NCBI GenBank assembly: GCA_022843625.1 | Contig: JALHNH010000010.1 | Span: forward strand, 96,313 to 160,312 | Source of the DNA: Bryobacter sp. | Lineage (GTDB): Bacteria > Acidobacteriota > Terriglobia > Bryobacterales > Bryobacteraceae | Reading direction: 5' to 3' | Length of the DNA: 64,000 nt | Part shown: positions 49,385-57,706 of the stretch, one piece after another | How the letters are laid out: every line of letters begins with the position of its first letter | How positions within the stretch are numbered: position 1 is the first letter of the stretch | Program-made: the position numbers and the translations under genes | The notes under the pieces: model-generated | Told to the model about the DNA's origin: nothing | The model's database searches: none | The model's input: the letters and a program-made list of their open reading frames with translations, nothing else

Positions 49385-49822
49385 ATGCCCTTCCAGATCA
49401 CCCCAATCACAACGCCCGTAGACACCACAAACGCCCTGCAAATGCGAGCCGACAAGAACCCCGGCTTCCCCTGCCGCATCACCCTCGAAGACACACCTAT
49501 CGGCGAAGAAGTCCTCCTCGTCCACTACACCCACCAGCCCGCCAAGACACCCTTCCACGCAAGCCACGCCATCTACATCAGGCCCAACGCAATACCCGCA
49601 ACACCACAACCAAACGAAGTCCCCGCCATGCTAACCAAACGCATCCTCTCCCTCCGGTCCTTCGACAAACACGACATGCTCTGCGACTCAGATCTCGCCG
49701 AAGGCAACCAGATCGCACCCACAATAGACCGTCTCTTCAGCAACGAATCTGTAGCCTATATCCACCTGCACTTCGCCAAGCCCGGTTGCTACGCCGCTCG
49801 TGCAGACCGCATCCCCGCGTAG
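49385..49822 (+). CDS. DUF1203-family protein
   Basis: The 145-residue product has the DUF1203 pattern: N-terminal FQITPI, then GFPCRITLEDTPIGEEVLLVHYTHQ, AIYIRPNA in the middle and AYIHLHFAKPGCYAARADRI at the end. The function of the family is unknown. It starts 58 bp after the ferrochelatase stop and is followed after 9 bp by the dioxygenase-like gene. Confidence 0.85.
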   Translation: MPFQITPITTPVDTTNALQMRADKNPGFPCRITLEDTPIGEEVLLVHYTHQPAKTPFHASHAIYIRPNAIPATPQPNEVPAMLTKRILSLRSFDKHDMLCDSDLAEGNQIAPTIDRLFSNESVAYIHLHFAKPGCYAARADRIPA

Positions 49823-49831
49823 AATAAGCCT

Positions 49832-50386
49832 TTGAACCTAAAATTCCAGCTCCACAACCACGGCTTCGAAGTCCACGAGCAAGCCTGCCCCGCCGGCCTC
49901 CTCACGAAGCTACAAAACGAATTCCCACCAGACGCGGCAGAAGAAACAAACCTCCTCGAAAAATCAGAAGCTGTGCGCGAAGCAGCCACAACCGGTATCA
50001 TCCACCAAACCGCAAACGCGATCCTGGGCGAGGGCTGCACACCCACCCAGGCCATCCTCTACAACAAGAGCGATACCGCAGAGCCCTGGCATCAAGCCAC
50101 CCCAGCGACAGGCCTAATCCTGAGACTCTCCCTCGATGATTGCACCTTCTTCGACGGGGCACTAAAACTCTGCCCCAGCTCCCACAAACACGGCCCGCTA
50201 ACAGCGCAAGAAATACGAGGCCACAGCCTCCGCCCTTTCTCATCCCCCGAGATGCGCGCCGGCGACATCCTCATCCTGAACCCGCTAACCATCCACGCCA
50301 CCGCCGCCAGCACCAGCGGCAAGCCCCGCAGGGTAATCCACATCGCCTATACCGCTGCAACTCCACAAGCCACAATAAAAAAGTGA
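49832..50386 (+). CDS. PhyH-like 2-oxoglutarate dioxygenase family protein
   Basis: The 184-residue product starts at TTG. It has a short cupin-like layout with a first iron ligand site AEPWHQATPA and the distal PLTIHATAAS...RRVIHIAY, matching the phytanoyl-CoA dioxygenase family. The usual HxD is here HxA (WHQA), so the metal site may be incomplete. Substrate unknown. It is 9 bp from the DUF1203 gene and co-transcribed with it. Confidence 0.65.
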   Translation: MNLKFQLHNHGFEVHEQACPAGLLTKLQNEFPPDAAEETNLLEKSEAVREAATTGIIHQTANAILGEGCTPTQAILYNKSDTAEPWHQATPATGLILRLSLDDCTFFDGALKLCPSSHKHGPLTAQEIRGHSLRPFSSPEMRAGDILILNPLTIHATAASTSGKPRRVIHIAYTAATPQATIKK

Positions 50387-50447
50387 CATTGGATGACGTC
50401 AGCTCCTAACCAATCCTTGAATCAAAGATGCTGTATTTAGAGCGAAG

Positions 50448-50555
50448 CTAGATGGTTCCGCTGATGCTGAGGAGCCACCATATGAGCCAAAGCGCAACAA
50501 CCCCGAAGACGATACGGACGGGGAGGGAGAACTTGGGGATGTCAGGTTTCGGCAT
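50448..50555 (-). CDS. Small 35-residue single-helix membrane peptide
   Basis: The ORF encodes MPKPDIPKFSLPVR, then a hydrophobic helix (IVFGVVALWLIWWLLS) and a short tail. GGAG lies close to the ATG (about 2 bp spacing, tight). It lies in the 272-bp gap between the dioxygenase-like and toxin-antitoxin genes on the opposite strand. Nothing else fills this gap. Low to moderate confidence as a real gene. Confidence 0.4.
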   Translation of the reverse strand: MPKPDIPKFSLPVRIVFGVVALWLIWWLLSISGTI

Positions 50556-50658
50556 AGCTCCAATTAGAGCACTAGAACTTCCTATAGCAGGGCGAACCAG
50601 CTAGTCCAATCTACATGTGCCTCACCCAACGGGTTAACATAAACTCAGGGTAGTAGCA

Positions 50659-50934
50659 ATGACAATCACTGTCGAAATTCCCGCTGAAATTGCCGCAGTT
50701 TTCCCCGGAGACTTGTCACGCACTCTGCTGGAATCCCTGGTGCTCGAAGCCTATCGCGAATCACGAATCGGCGACGCAGAGGCCGCCCAGGCACTCGAAC
50801 TGTCTCGTCTTCAGTGGAATCACCTTCTGAAGGTAAAAAACATTGCTGAAAACGCTTATACCGTTGAAGACTTGGATCGTGACGTCGCAACGATACAAAA
50901 GCTTCGTGCCGCTGGTGCTCTCCCAGCAGCATGA
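50659..50934 (+). CDS. UPF0175-family antitoxin
   Basis: The 91-residue protein fits UPF0175: N-terminal strand MTITVEIPAEIAAVFP, a helix-turn-helix-like LSRTLLESLVLEAYRESRIGDAEAAQALELSRLQW, and the C-terminal TVEDLDRDVATI. It is likely the antitoxin and autoregulator of the following PIN toxin, with which it overlaps by ATGA. Confidence 0.82.
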   Translation: MTITVEIPAEIAAVFPGDLSRTLLESLVLEAYRESRIGDAEAAQALELSRLQWNHLLKVKNIAENAYTVEDLDRDVATIQKLRAAGALPAA

Positions 50935-51434
50935 GCCTGGTAGTAGCGGACACCTCTCCGGTTAACTATCTTCTCCAGACGGATTTGATTTCCATATTGC
51001 CACGGCTATACGGAAAGATCTTGATTCCGTCCTCAGTTTTGCTTGAATTGCAGGATCTGGGCAGTCCTGCTGCTGTCCAAAATTGGGCAAACTCGCTTCC
51101 TGACTGGGTTCAGGTTCAGTCCCCGCTCACTGCTCCTTTCAATGCGAGCAAAATTCTTCATCGGGGCGAGTTGGATGCAATCGCTTTGGCCGAGGAGATC
51201 CATGCGGATCTGTTATTGATGGATGACTCCGCTGGCGTCCGCTTCGCGTTGGCGCGGGGCCTGACGATCACTGGCACCTTGGGCGTTTTGGTTGAGGCCG
51301 CCCAAGTTGGTCATCTCGACATTGAGCACGCACTCGACAAACTGCAGCAAACCGACTTCAGAGCCACGCCATCTGTTTTGGAGCGGGCTCGCATGCTTGC
51401 CCGCTCGATCCCACCCGTTCCACCAAGGCGCTAG
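50931..51434 (+). CDS. DUF3368/PIN-domain toxin
   Basis: The 167-residue PIN-like nuclease has acidic active-site residues in VVADTSPVNYL, SSVLLELQD, GELDAIALAEEI and LLMDDSAGVRFA. DUF3368 PIN proteins pair with UPF0175 antitoxins, as here. It would cleave RNA when free of antitoxin. The C-terminus is Arg/Pro-rich (ARSIPPVPPRR). Confidence 0.82.
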   Translation: MSLVVADTSPVNYLLQTDLISILPRLYGKILIPSSVLLELQDLGSPAAVQNWANSLPDWVQVQSPLTAPFNASKILHRGELDAIALAEEIHADLLLMDDSAGVRFALARGLTITGTLGVLVEAAQVGHLDIEHALDKLQQTDFRATPSVLERARMLARSIPPVPPRR

Positions 51435-51467
51435 CCCACTCGTCCCACCAAACCCACCCTCATACCT

Positions 51468-51500
51468 TGACACTCTACACATGTAGCTTCACTATCTATG
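51468..51500 (+). promoter_or_regulatory. padR promoter with inverted-repeat operator
   Basis: TTGACA (51468-51473) is a perfect -35, followed by a TATCTAT-like -10 near 51494. CTACA-CA-TGTAG (51476-51487) forms an inverted repeat in the spacer, where a PadR dimer could bind and repress its own operon. Confidence 0.55.
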
Positions 51501-51514
51501 TAGACAACCAACCC

Positions 51515-51844
51515 ATGGCGCAAGAAAAATCAGACCTCCTCCAGGGCACCCTCGACCTCCTCCTCCTCAAGACCATCGCCCCCGGCCCCCTCCACGGCTA
51601 CGGCATCGCCCAACGCATCCTCCTCACCTCACAGGAAGTCCTCCAGGTCCAGCAAGGCTCCCTCTACCCCGCCCTCCACCGTCTCGAACGCAAATCCCTC
51701 ATCACCTCAAAATGGAAAGAATCTGAAAACGGCCGCATGGCTAAGTTCTACTCCCTCACCCCCACCGGTCGAAAACAGCTCAACGCCGAACTCGACCAGT
51801 GGCGCCGTTACACCAACGCCATCTCACTCGTACTCGAATCCTAA
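51515..51844 (+). CDS. PadR-family transcriptional regulator
   Basis: From MAQEKSDLLQGTLDLL the protein has 109 residues: PadR winged helix (LHGYGIAQRILL, QVQQGSLYPALHRLERKSLI, KFYSLTPTGRKQL) with a short C-terminal helix. It pairs with the ADOP permease gene 17 bp downstream, a pairing I know as very common in Acidobacteria. Probably an autoregulator responding to a small molecule. Confidence 0.9.
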   Translation: MAQEKSDLLQGTLDLLLLKTIAPGPLHGYGIAQRILLTSQEVLQVQQGSLYPALHRLERKSLITSKWKESENGRMAKFYSLTPTGRKQLNAELDQWRRYTNAISLVLES

Positions 51845-51861
51845 TCCCAGAGTCCTAACCC

Positions 51862-54561
51862 ATGCGCTTCCCCTGGCAAAACCACGAATCTGACCTCGAG
51901 CGTGAACTCGCCCACCACCTCGCCGAGCTCACCGACGAATTCATCCGCCGCGGCCACAGCCCGCAAGAAGCCCGCATCCTCGCCAAGAAACAATTCGGCG
52001 GCCCCGAGCAAATCAAAGAAGAATGCCGCGACGAAAGCCCCTGGGCCTGGCTCCAAACCATCTTCCAGGACCTCCACTTCGGCCTCCGCCAACTCAAACA
52101 AACCCCCGTCGTCACCGCCGCCGTCGTCCTCTCCCTCGCCCTCGGCATCGGTGCCAATTCTGCCATCGTCTCCCTGATGAACACGATCCTCTGGCGCACA
52201 CTCCCCGTCCCGGCCTCAGAACAACTCTCCTTGCTTAACTGGCAAGCCGCAGACTTCCCGCAACACCTGGCAGACGGCGGAGCCGGCAATATGTTTCCTG
52301 AAGGGGCTATCAGCGTTGCCGACTTCTTCCCGCAAGCCGGTATCGAGTCCATGCAGAAGGCCGCAAAGGGCCGCGCCTCCATCGCCGTCTACAGTTTCTC
52401 TCAGCCAAGCAGCGTCAGCTTCGCTGGCCGTCCCGTCATCGCCAACAATCGTCCCGTCGGAGGCAATTTCTTCAGCACTCTTCAAGTGCAACCCATCCTC
52501 GGCCGCAGCCTTAGAGACGAAGACAACACCCCAAGCGCCGCCCCGGTAGCCCTTCTCTCCCATGCTTTCTACACCAAATTCTTCGCCGCTGACCCCAAAG
52601 TCATCGGCCAGATCTTACGCATCGACAACCGCCCCTACGAGATCATTGGCGTCCTCCCGGCATCCTTCTATGGCCTCATCCCGGGCGATGCCACAGAGGT
52701 CTATTCACCTTACTGGAAGTCTTCTGAGTTCGCTCAACCCCGCGACGGAAAAATCGAACTCAACAATCCCCGTTCCTGGTTTCTTCAGGCACTGGCTCGC
52801 AGAAATCCCGGGGTCTCCCCCGAGACAATAAAGCCTGTGCTCGCGGCCGCCTTTGCGCAGTCATGGCAAAAGAATCGCGAACCGAAACCAAACGAGACCA
52901 ACCCCATCCTGCGTCTGGACGATGGCAGCCGCGGCCTCGGCGATCTCAGCCGCAACTTCCGCAACCCCTTGCTCGTGCTCGGCGCGCTCCTGGTTATGGT
53001 TCTCCTGATCGCCTGCGCCAACACAGCAAACCTCTTGCTCGCCCGCGCTACCGCCCGCAGCAAAGAAGTCGCCCTACGGCTGAGCCTTGGCTGCACCCAA
53101 AGCCGCCTCCTGCGACAGTTCCTCACCGAGAGCGCCATCCTCGCCGCCTTCAGCGCCCTCGCCAGCATCGCTGTCGCCTACGCTACAGCCAAAGGCCTGG
53201 CCCAGTTCATTACCGATCGAAGCTCGACACCCCTGCCATTGTCGATAGACCTCCCCATGCTCGCCTCGGTCGCCCTCATCTCGATGGTCACCCTCTTCCT
53301 CTTCGGACTCTTCCCGGCCTGGCGCGCCTCCCGTGTCGACACGAACTCAGCGCTCAAAGAAGGCGCTGGCAGCCTCGGCGCTGCCGCACGCCGATGGTGG
53401 ACTCCCGGTCGCATCCTCATCGTCGGCCAAATGAGCTTCTCCATCATTCTGGTCGCCGCAGCCGTACTCTTCACCGAAAACCTCCGCCACCTCTCAGCGC
53501 AAGACACGGGCTTCAACCGTGGCAACCTGCTTGTCTTTGGTCTTCGCCCTGGAACCTCCGGCTACAACAAAGACACCCTCCCAGCTTTCTACGACAAACT
53601 CGAACGCACCCTGGCCAGCTCACCCGGCGTGGAATCCGCCTCGCTCGCCACGATGCGGCCTATGAATCAGGGCGGCTGGTGGGGCAACATCCAGGAGATC
53701 GGCAAGGACAAGAAATTCGATGTCGCAATCAACGGCATCACTCCCGCTTACCTTCCAATCTTCGCTGGAAAGCTCAAGGCCGGCCGCAACTTCACTCCTG
53801 CCGACATGGCGCGCAAAGCCCCCAAGGTTGCCATCATCAGTGAAGATCTCGCCCGCAAGCTCGACCCAAATACCTTCCCCATCGGCCGCAAAATTCGGCA
53901 CGGCGACGACCCTTCATCAAAAAACGAACCCATGGAAATCATCGGTGTCGCACCAGCCTTCGCTTTCAATTCCATGAAGGATCGTCCACAGCTTCTCTGG
54001 CTGCCTTTTGAAACCCAGAGGGAAGAAGCCACTGTCGTGCTGAGGACGAAAGCCAGCCCCATCACGCTACTCCCTTCGATCCGCGAAATCATCCGCCAGA
54101 TCGACCCCAACCTCCCGCTAGCCGACCCCTTCACCATGGAAGAACTCGTGGCCCGCAACCTCCAGCGAGAGCGCATGTTCGCCACCCTATGCGGCAGCTT
54201 CGGCATCCTCGCACTGCTCTTAAGCGTCATCGGCCTTTACGGTGTGATGTCCTACAACGCGAGCCGACGCCGCAACGAGATTGGAGTCCGCCTCGCCCTC
54301 GGCGCAGTTCCTCGCAATGTAACCTGGATGGTGCTCAAAGAAGCGATAGGCCTCACCTCTCTTGGCCTGATCCTCGGCGCACCCGCAATCTACTACGGCA
54401 GCCAATTGCTCGAAAAAGAACTCTTCGAGTTGAAGCCTCTCAACCCAATCCTGATTGGCATCTCGTTACTTCTTCTTGCAAGCTCAGCAACCATAGCCGC
54501 ATGGCTCCCAGCCCGCCGAGCCGCAGCGCTCGATCCATCAACCGCACTGAGAAATGAATAA
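51862..54561 (+). CDS. ADOP-type MacB-like permease
   Basis: The 899-residue protein has the acidobacterial duplicated orphan permease layout: an N-terminal ~80 residue domain (ELAHHLAELTDEFIRRGHS, EARILAKKQFGG), a first MacB periplasmic domain after the helix VVTAAVVLSLALGIGANSA, FtsX block (LLVLGALLVMVLLIACANTANLLLARA onward), a second periplasmic domain, and a second FtsX block at the end. No ATPase gene is adjacent, as expected for this family. The ligand exported is unknown. Confidence 0.92.
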   Translation: MRFPWQNHESDLERELAHHLAELTDEFIRRGHSPQEARILAKKQFGGPEQIKEECRDESPWAWLQTIFQDLHFGLRQLKQTPVVTAAVVLSLALGIGANSAIVSLMNTILWRTLPVPASEQLSLLNWQAADFPQHLADGGAGNMFPEGAISVADFFPQAGIESMQKAAKGRASIAVYSFSQPSSVSFAGRPVIANNRPVGGNFFSTLQVQPILGRSLRDEDNTPSAAPVALLSHAFYTKFFAADPKVIGQILRIDNRPYEIIGVLPASFYGLIPGDATEVYSPYWKSSEFAQPRDGKIELNNPRSWFLQALARRNPGVSPETIKPVLAAAFAQSWQKNREPKPNETNPILRLDDGSRGLGDLSRNFRNPLLVLGALLVMVLLIACANTANLLLARATARSKEVALRLSLGCTQSRLLRQFLTESAILAAFSALASIAVAYATAKGLAQFITDRSSTPLPLSIDLPMLASVALISMVTLFLFGLFPAWRASRVDTNSALKEGAGSLGAAARRWWTPGRILIVGQMSFSIILVAAAVLFTENLRHLSAQDTGFNRGNLLVFGLRPGTSGYNKDTLPAFYDKLERTLASSPGVESASLATMRPMNQGGWWGNIQEIGKDKKFDVAINGITPAYLPIFAGKLKAGRNFTPADMARKAPKVAIISEDLARKLDPNTFPIGRKIRHGDDPSSKNEPMEIIGVAPAFAFNSMKDRPQLLWLPFETQREEATVVLRTKASPITLLPSIREIIRQIDPNLPLADPFTMEELVARNLQRERMFATLCGSFGILALLLSVIGLYGVMSYNASRRRNEIGVRLALGAVPRNVTWMVLKEAIGLTSLGLILGAPAIYYGSQLLEKELFELKPLNPILIGISLLLLASSATIAAWLPARRAAALDPSTALRNE

Positions 54562-54617
54562 TCGTGATCGTATTTTGTAACTGCCATCGCTCTACAGGCA
54601 GGAAACAACAAACGAAC

Positions 54618-55154
54618 ATGAACATCAAATCAATCGCAACTTTGGCTCTTACCATGAGCGCTTTCACCCTGGCCGGCACTGCCTCAGCGCAGGTAGTCGT
54701 CACGGTCCCGCTGTCACTACCAGTGGCACCGCAGCCCGTCCTCGAGAAGGGCGGAGAACGAAGCGTCAACTTCAACCTCGACGTCAGCTTCGCCTACGGC
54801 CAGACCAGCAAAAAGGCCTACATCAACGTCCCTTCGAACCGCACCCTGGTTGTGGAGTATGTCTCTTCACAAGCCAAAGCCTGGAAAGCAGACCCCAACG
54901 CACCGATGCCACTTCAAGGCTGCCCTGGCGAATTCACCCTCGCCTTCACTACCAGCAGCTACTCCACCAACGAATACTATGTCCCCTACACACAGCTCTT
55001 CCGCTGGCACCCCAGCTACACCGGCTACATCGCAGGCCAACCCGTAAAGTTCTACTCCAAGCCCAACACCCAATTCTGCGCAATAGTCACCAAGTACACC
55101 TCAACCGCTCAGGCAGAAGTCTCCATCAACGTCACCGCCTACTACCTCGAATAA
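54618..55154 (+). CDS. Secreted hypothetical protein
   Basis: From MNIKSIATLALTMSAF the product has 178 residues and a clear signal peptide ending ASAQ. The mature protein is beta-rich with aromatic strands (FAYGQTSKKAYINVPSN, TLVVEYVSSQAKAW, AEVSINVTAYYLE) and two cysteines that may pair. No family recognised. A close copy of its last 50 residues lies at 57474-57629, past the ABC cassette. A terminator hairpin follows 27 bp after the stop. Confidence 0.75.
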   Translation: MNIKSIATLALTMSAFTLAGTASAQVVVTVPLSLPVAPQPVLEKGGERSVNFNLDVSFAYGQTSKKAYINVPSNRTLVVEYVSSQAKAWKADPNAPMPLQGCPGEFTLAFTTSSYSTNEYYVPYTQLFRWHPSYTGYIAGQPVKFYSKPNTQFCAIVTKYTSTAQAEVSINVTAYYLE

Positions 55155-55180
55155 CTAGCTAAAAAGCCAATGCACTCCAT

Positions 55181-55235
55181 CGGCCTTCGAAGATCCGCTG
55201 CTCAGGCAAACGATCCTCGAAGGCCGAGCTCCTTT
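55181..55235 (+). terminator. Terminator of the secreted-protein gene
   Basis: Long stem CGGCCTTCGAxGATC / GATCxTCGAAGGCCG with a 16-base loop, followed by CTCCTTTTA. It lies 27 bp after the stop. One mismatch within each arm. Confidence 0.8.
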
Positions 55236-55254
55236 TACCTGACCTCACGTCGGC

Positions 55255-55974
55255 TCAGAAATCCTTCTTCTCAACGATCCGTATAGACGCCTCCCAAAGA
55301 ACAACAGCCAACACAATCCGGCTAAGAACGAACTCCACTGGCCAGCGGCCATTTGCCAAAAAGAACATTTCATTCAGACTCGACTCTGGAACTGGATTCA
55401 TGCCCAGCAATGGGTGGCGTCCGGTGATGGGGTTTGAAAGGACCGTCAGAGCCATCACCGTCGCAAGACCCAGGGCAACGCTCGCCGACTGGCCGGCGAA
55501 ACACGACGAATATAGAAGTCCGAGTGCGAGATAGAACAAGCCGGCAAGAAAAATTACGATCGAAAAGTTGGCGGCCTCTAGCACCGGATAAAATTTCCCG
55601 CTTAGTCCAGCGATTACCGGCACAACGGCGGCTGGCACCATCGCCAGCAGAAAAGCTTGTGAGGCCGACATGCACCCTCGAACCGCGTTCCACCGGCGGC
55701 GGCTCACCGGCAACGAGAGGCTGAAGTCCGAAGATCCACTTGCACGTTCGGATACCAACCCTCCCATCCCCAACAACAGCGCCGACAAGATCCAAAAAAA
55801 ACTGAACCTTGTAAAGGACATCCTCCAAACGTATTTGTTGAATTCATTCGGAAGCATCCCCATGCGAGGCATGTTCAGATCCGCCTGATAAACATCCGCT
55901 CCAAAAATCACAATGAGCATGGCCATGCAGATTGCAAAGCGCCACCGGCTTTCAAGCCATGCCTTCTGCCACAT
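55255..55974 (-). CDS. ABC-2 transporter permease of GntR/ABC cassette
   Basis: The 239-residue protein has six hydrophobic segments: around residues 14-30, 60-75 (FWILSALLLGMGGL), 100-120, 130-155, 160-185 and 215-235. It ends with RIVEKKDF. It is the membrane partner of the ATPase encoded right upstream (stop and start one base apart). Together with the YtrA-type regulator it forms a classic export/stress cassette. Confidence 0.82.
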   Translation of the reverse strand: MWQKAWLESRWRFAICMAMLIVIFGADVYQADLNMPRMGMLPNEFNKYVWRMSFTRFSFFWILSALLLGMGGLVSERASGSSDFSLSLPVSRRRWNAVRGCMSASQAFLLAMVPAAVVPVIAGLSGKFYPVLEAANFSIVIFLAGLFYLALGLLYSSCFAGQSASVALGLATVMALTVLSNPITGRHPLLGMNPVPESSLNEMFFLANGRWPVEFVLSRIVLAVVLWEASIRIVEKKDF

Positions 55975-56862
55975 TTATTCTTCCGCCTTTAGAGCGTTCG
56001 CCAGAAACAATTCCCGAAGATCCACATCGTGAACTTCGACGCTCACCGCGCCGAGTGAATGCAGATGAGCAACCACGCGATCGGCTTCATCCCTCACCAA
56101 TAACGAACAGGCTTTCCCCTGGCTGTGGATGCTAACCACACAATCGTCTCGCCATGCGCCAATAGGTGGCTCCCCCAGAAAAACGGCATTGATGCGCCGG
56201 TAGCGCCCGCGAATCTCGTCCAGACTGCCTTCATCGGCCAGCCTGCCGCGGACAATCAGAAAGATCCGGTCTGCGATTCGCTCCGCTTCCGCGAGTTGAT
56301 GAGAAGAAAAAAAGATTGTGACTCCGTCCGCTGCCGCAAGCACCACCTGTTGCAGCATGATTTCCGTAGACACCGGGTCCAGCCCCTCACTCGGCTCGTC
56401 CAGAATCAGCAGCTCCGCACCACGTGACAACGCCAAAAGCAGTGCAAGTTTCGTTCGCATTCCCTTCGAAAGACTCTTCACCCGCCGGTCGCCAGGCAAC
56501 TCAAATGCCTTCAGCAATTCGCGCTCCCGGTCCAATCGCCACTTCGGATAAAAGCCTCGCGTGAAAGCAATGATCTGCTGAACTGTCATGAAACCATACA
56601 TCTGCTTGTCTTCGCTGACAAATCCAGTCTTCCGCCGAATCGCTACACTCGCCTTCGCATCGGTGATGGACAAACCCATCACCTCCCCGCCACCGGCAGT
56701 CGGATGCACAAGGCCCAACAACATCTTGATAGTCGACGTTTTACCATGCCCATTGGGTCCTAGAAACGCACTTATCCCTCCGGCGGGCACACGCAGGTCC
56801 AAACCACGTACTGCCTTGGTTGCACCATAGTTCTTGCTTAACCCAAACGTCTCGATGATCAT
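55975..56862 (-). CDS. ABC transporter ATP-binding protein (GNGHGKTS Walker A)
   Basis: The 295-residue ATPase has Walker A GPNGHGKTS, unusual in having His instead of Ala, signature LSKGMRTKL and Walker B LLILDEPSEGLDP, then FFSSHQLAEAE (H loop). About 80 C-terminal residues (VVSIHSQGKACSLLVRDEADR...) form an extra domain common in this subfamily. It is 4 bp overlapped by the GntR gene. Confidence 0.88.
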   Translation of the reverse strand: MIIETFGLSKNYGATKAVRGLDLRVPAGGISAFLGPNGHGKTSTIKMLLGLVHPTAGGGEVMGLSITDAKASVAIRRKTGFVSEDKQMYGFMTVQQIIAFTRGFYPKWRLDRERELLKAFELPGDRRVKSLSKGMRTKLALLLALSRGAELLILDEPSEGLDPVSTEIMLQQVVLAAADGVTIFFSSHQLAEAERIADRIFLIVRGRLADEGSLDEIRGRYRRINAVFLGEPPIGAWRDDCVVSIHSQGKACSLLVRDEADRVVAHLHSLGAVSVEVHDVDLRELFLANALKAEE

Positions 56863-57266
56863 CCGCCACTACCCTTCTCTTGGGCAATTGACGTGAATTC
56901 CGCTTCAAACAATCTGCGGATCTCCGCCTCTCCAATTCCACTCTTTTGTAGCTTGCGGACGAGTTGACTTACATCTTCTTGCCCCTGCTTCAGCCGCCGG
57001 GTCTGTTTCGGCTTCTGTTCCTGGTCGACGACAAAGGCTCCAGCGCCATGCCGCATCGCGATGATGCCTTCGTGCTCCAGTTCTCCGTATGCCTTGACGA
57101 TCGTCGTTGGGCTCAACACCAGGTGTTGGGCCAGAGTCCGGATACCGGGAAGTTGATCGCCGGGCATGAGGGCGCAGATATCGATGGCATGCCGGATCTG
57201 CTCAACCAATTGCAGATAAAGCGGTACGCCTGATGCCGGATTGATGCGAAGAAAATGTAAGTCCAC
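56859..57266 (-). CDS. YtrA-type GntR-family transcriptional regulator
   Basis: The 135-residue protein starts at GTG. It has a GntR winged helix (GVPLYLQLVEQIRHAIDICALMPGDQLPGIRTLAQHL, SPTTIVKAYGELEHEGII) and a short helical tail (LKQGQEDVSQLVRKLQ), the YtrA layout with no ligand domain. It probably represses the cassette until a cell-envelope signal or antibiotic appears. Directly upstream of the ATPase gene, with 4-bp overlap. Confidence 0.85.
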   Translation of the reverse strand: MDLHFLRINPASGVPLYLQLVEQIRHAIDICALMPGDQLPGIRTLAQHLVLSPTTIVKAYGELEHEGIIAMRHGAGAFVVDQEQKPKQTRRLKQGQEDVSQLVRKLQKSGIGEAEIRRLFEAEFTSIAQEKGSGG

Positions 57267-57287
57267 TGTACTGGAGTAAGCATACAG
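57266..57287 (-). promoter_or_regulatory. Candidate operator of the GntR/ABC cassette
   Basis: CTGTA and TACAG half-sites 12 bp apart form an inverted repeat that overlaps the GTG start region, with a -10-like TATGCT on the minus strand inside it. A GntR dimer could bind here and block its own operon. Confidence 0.4.
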
Positions 57288-57473
57288 CAGCTCTGTCTAA
57301 CGGTGCAAGCGAAACTTCAGCTGGCCGCGGTGGCAGCCTCGATACCGCTTTCGTGTAAACAATGAAAAAGAACACTCCCGGACTGCTCCAGCGCTTCCCT
57401 CCGCGGATGCTCTCCACCTTCGCAAACGAGCGTTTCAACTTGCAAGGAATGCAATATCTCAAATAAGATTCTA

Positions 57474-57629
57474 TTCAGGTGGAACCCCAACTACACCGGC
57501 TACATCGCCGGTCAACCGGTCAAGATCTACTCCAAGCCCGGCACCCAATTCTGCGCCGTAGTCACCAAGTACACCGAAACCGCTCAGGCAGAAGTCTCCA
57601 TCAACGTCACTGCCTACTACCTTGAATAA
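57474..57629 (+). pseudogene. Truncated copy of the secreted-protein gene (last 51 codons)
   Basis: The frame from TTC (57474) to TAA encodes a C-terminal piece nearly identical to residues ~128-178 of the secreted protein (YTGYIAGQPVKIYSKPG, VVTKYTETAQAEVSINVTAYYLE). No signal peptide, start or ribosome-binding site precedes it; upstream sequence is unrelated. It keeps the reading frame and its own terminator. It is a remnant of a tandem duplicate whose 5' part was lost, most simply during insertion of the ABC cassette. Confidence 0.85.
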
Positions 57630-57652
57630 GCAAAAAAACAATCAGACTCATC

Positions 57653-57706
57653 AGCCTTTGGAGACCGACTGTTCAAGCAGTCGCTCTCCGAAGGCTTAAG
57701 TTTTTA
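57653..57706 (+). terminator. Terminator downstream of the truncated gene copy
   Basis: Stem AGCCTTTGGAGA...GACTG with CAGTC...TCTCCGAAGGCT, followed by GTTTTTATTT. It probably works in both directions and also ends the leftward phosphatidyltransferase transcript, whose stop lies inside it. Confidence 0.75.

Noticed and set aside
57202..57462. 86-residue minus-strand ORF upstream of the GntR gene
   Set aside because: No ribosome-binding site, composition unlike neighbours, and it overlaps the regulator start. The 57267-57473 stretch otherwise holds only the candidate operator.
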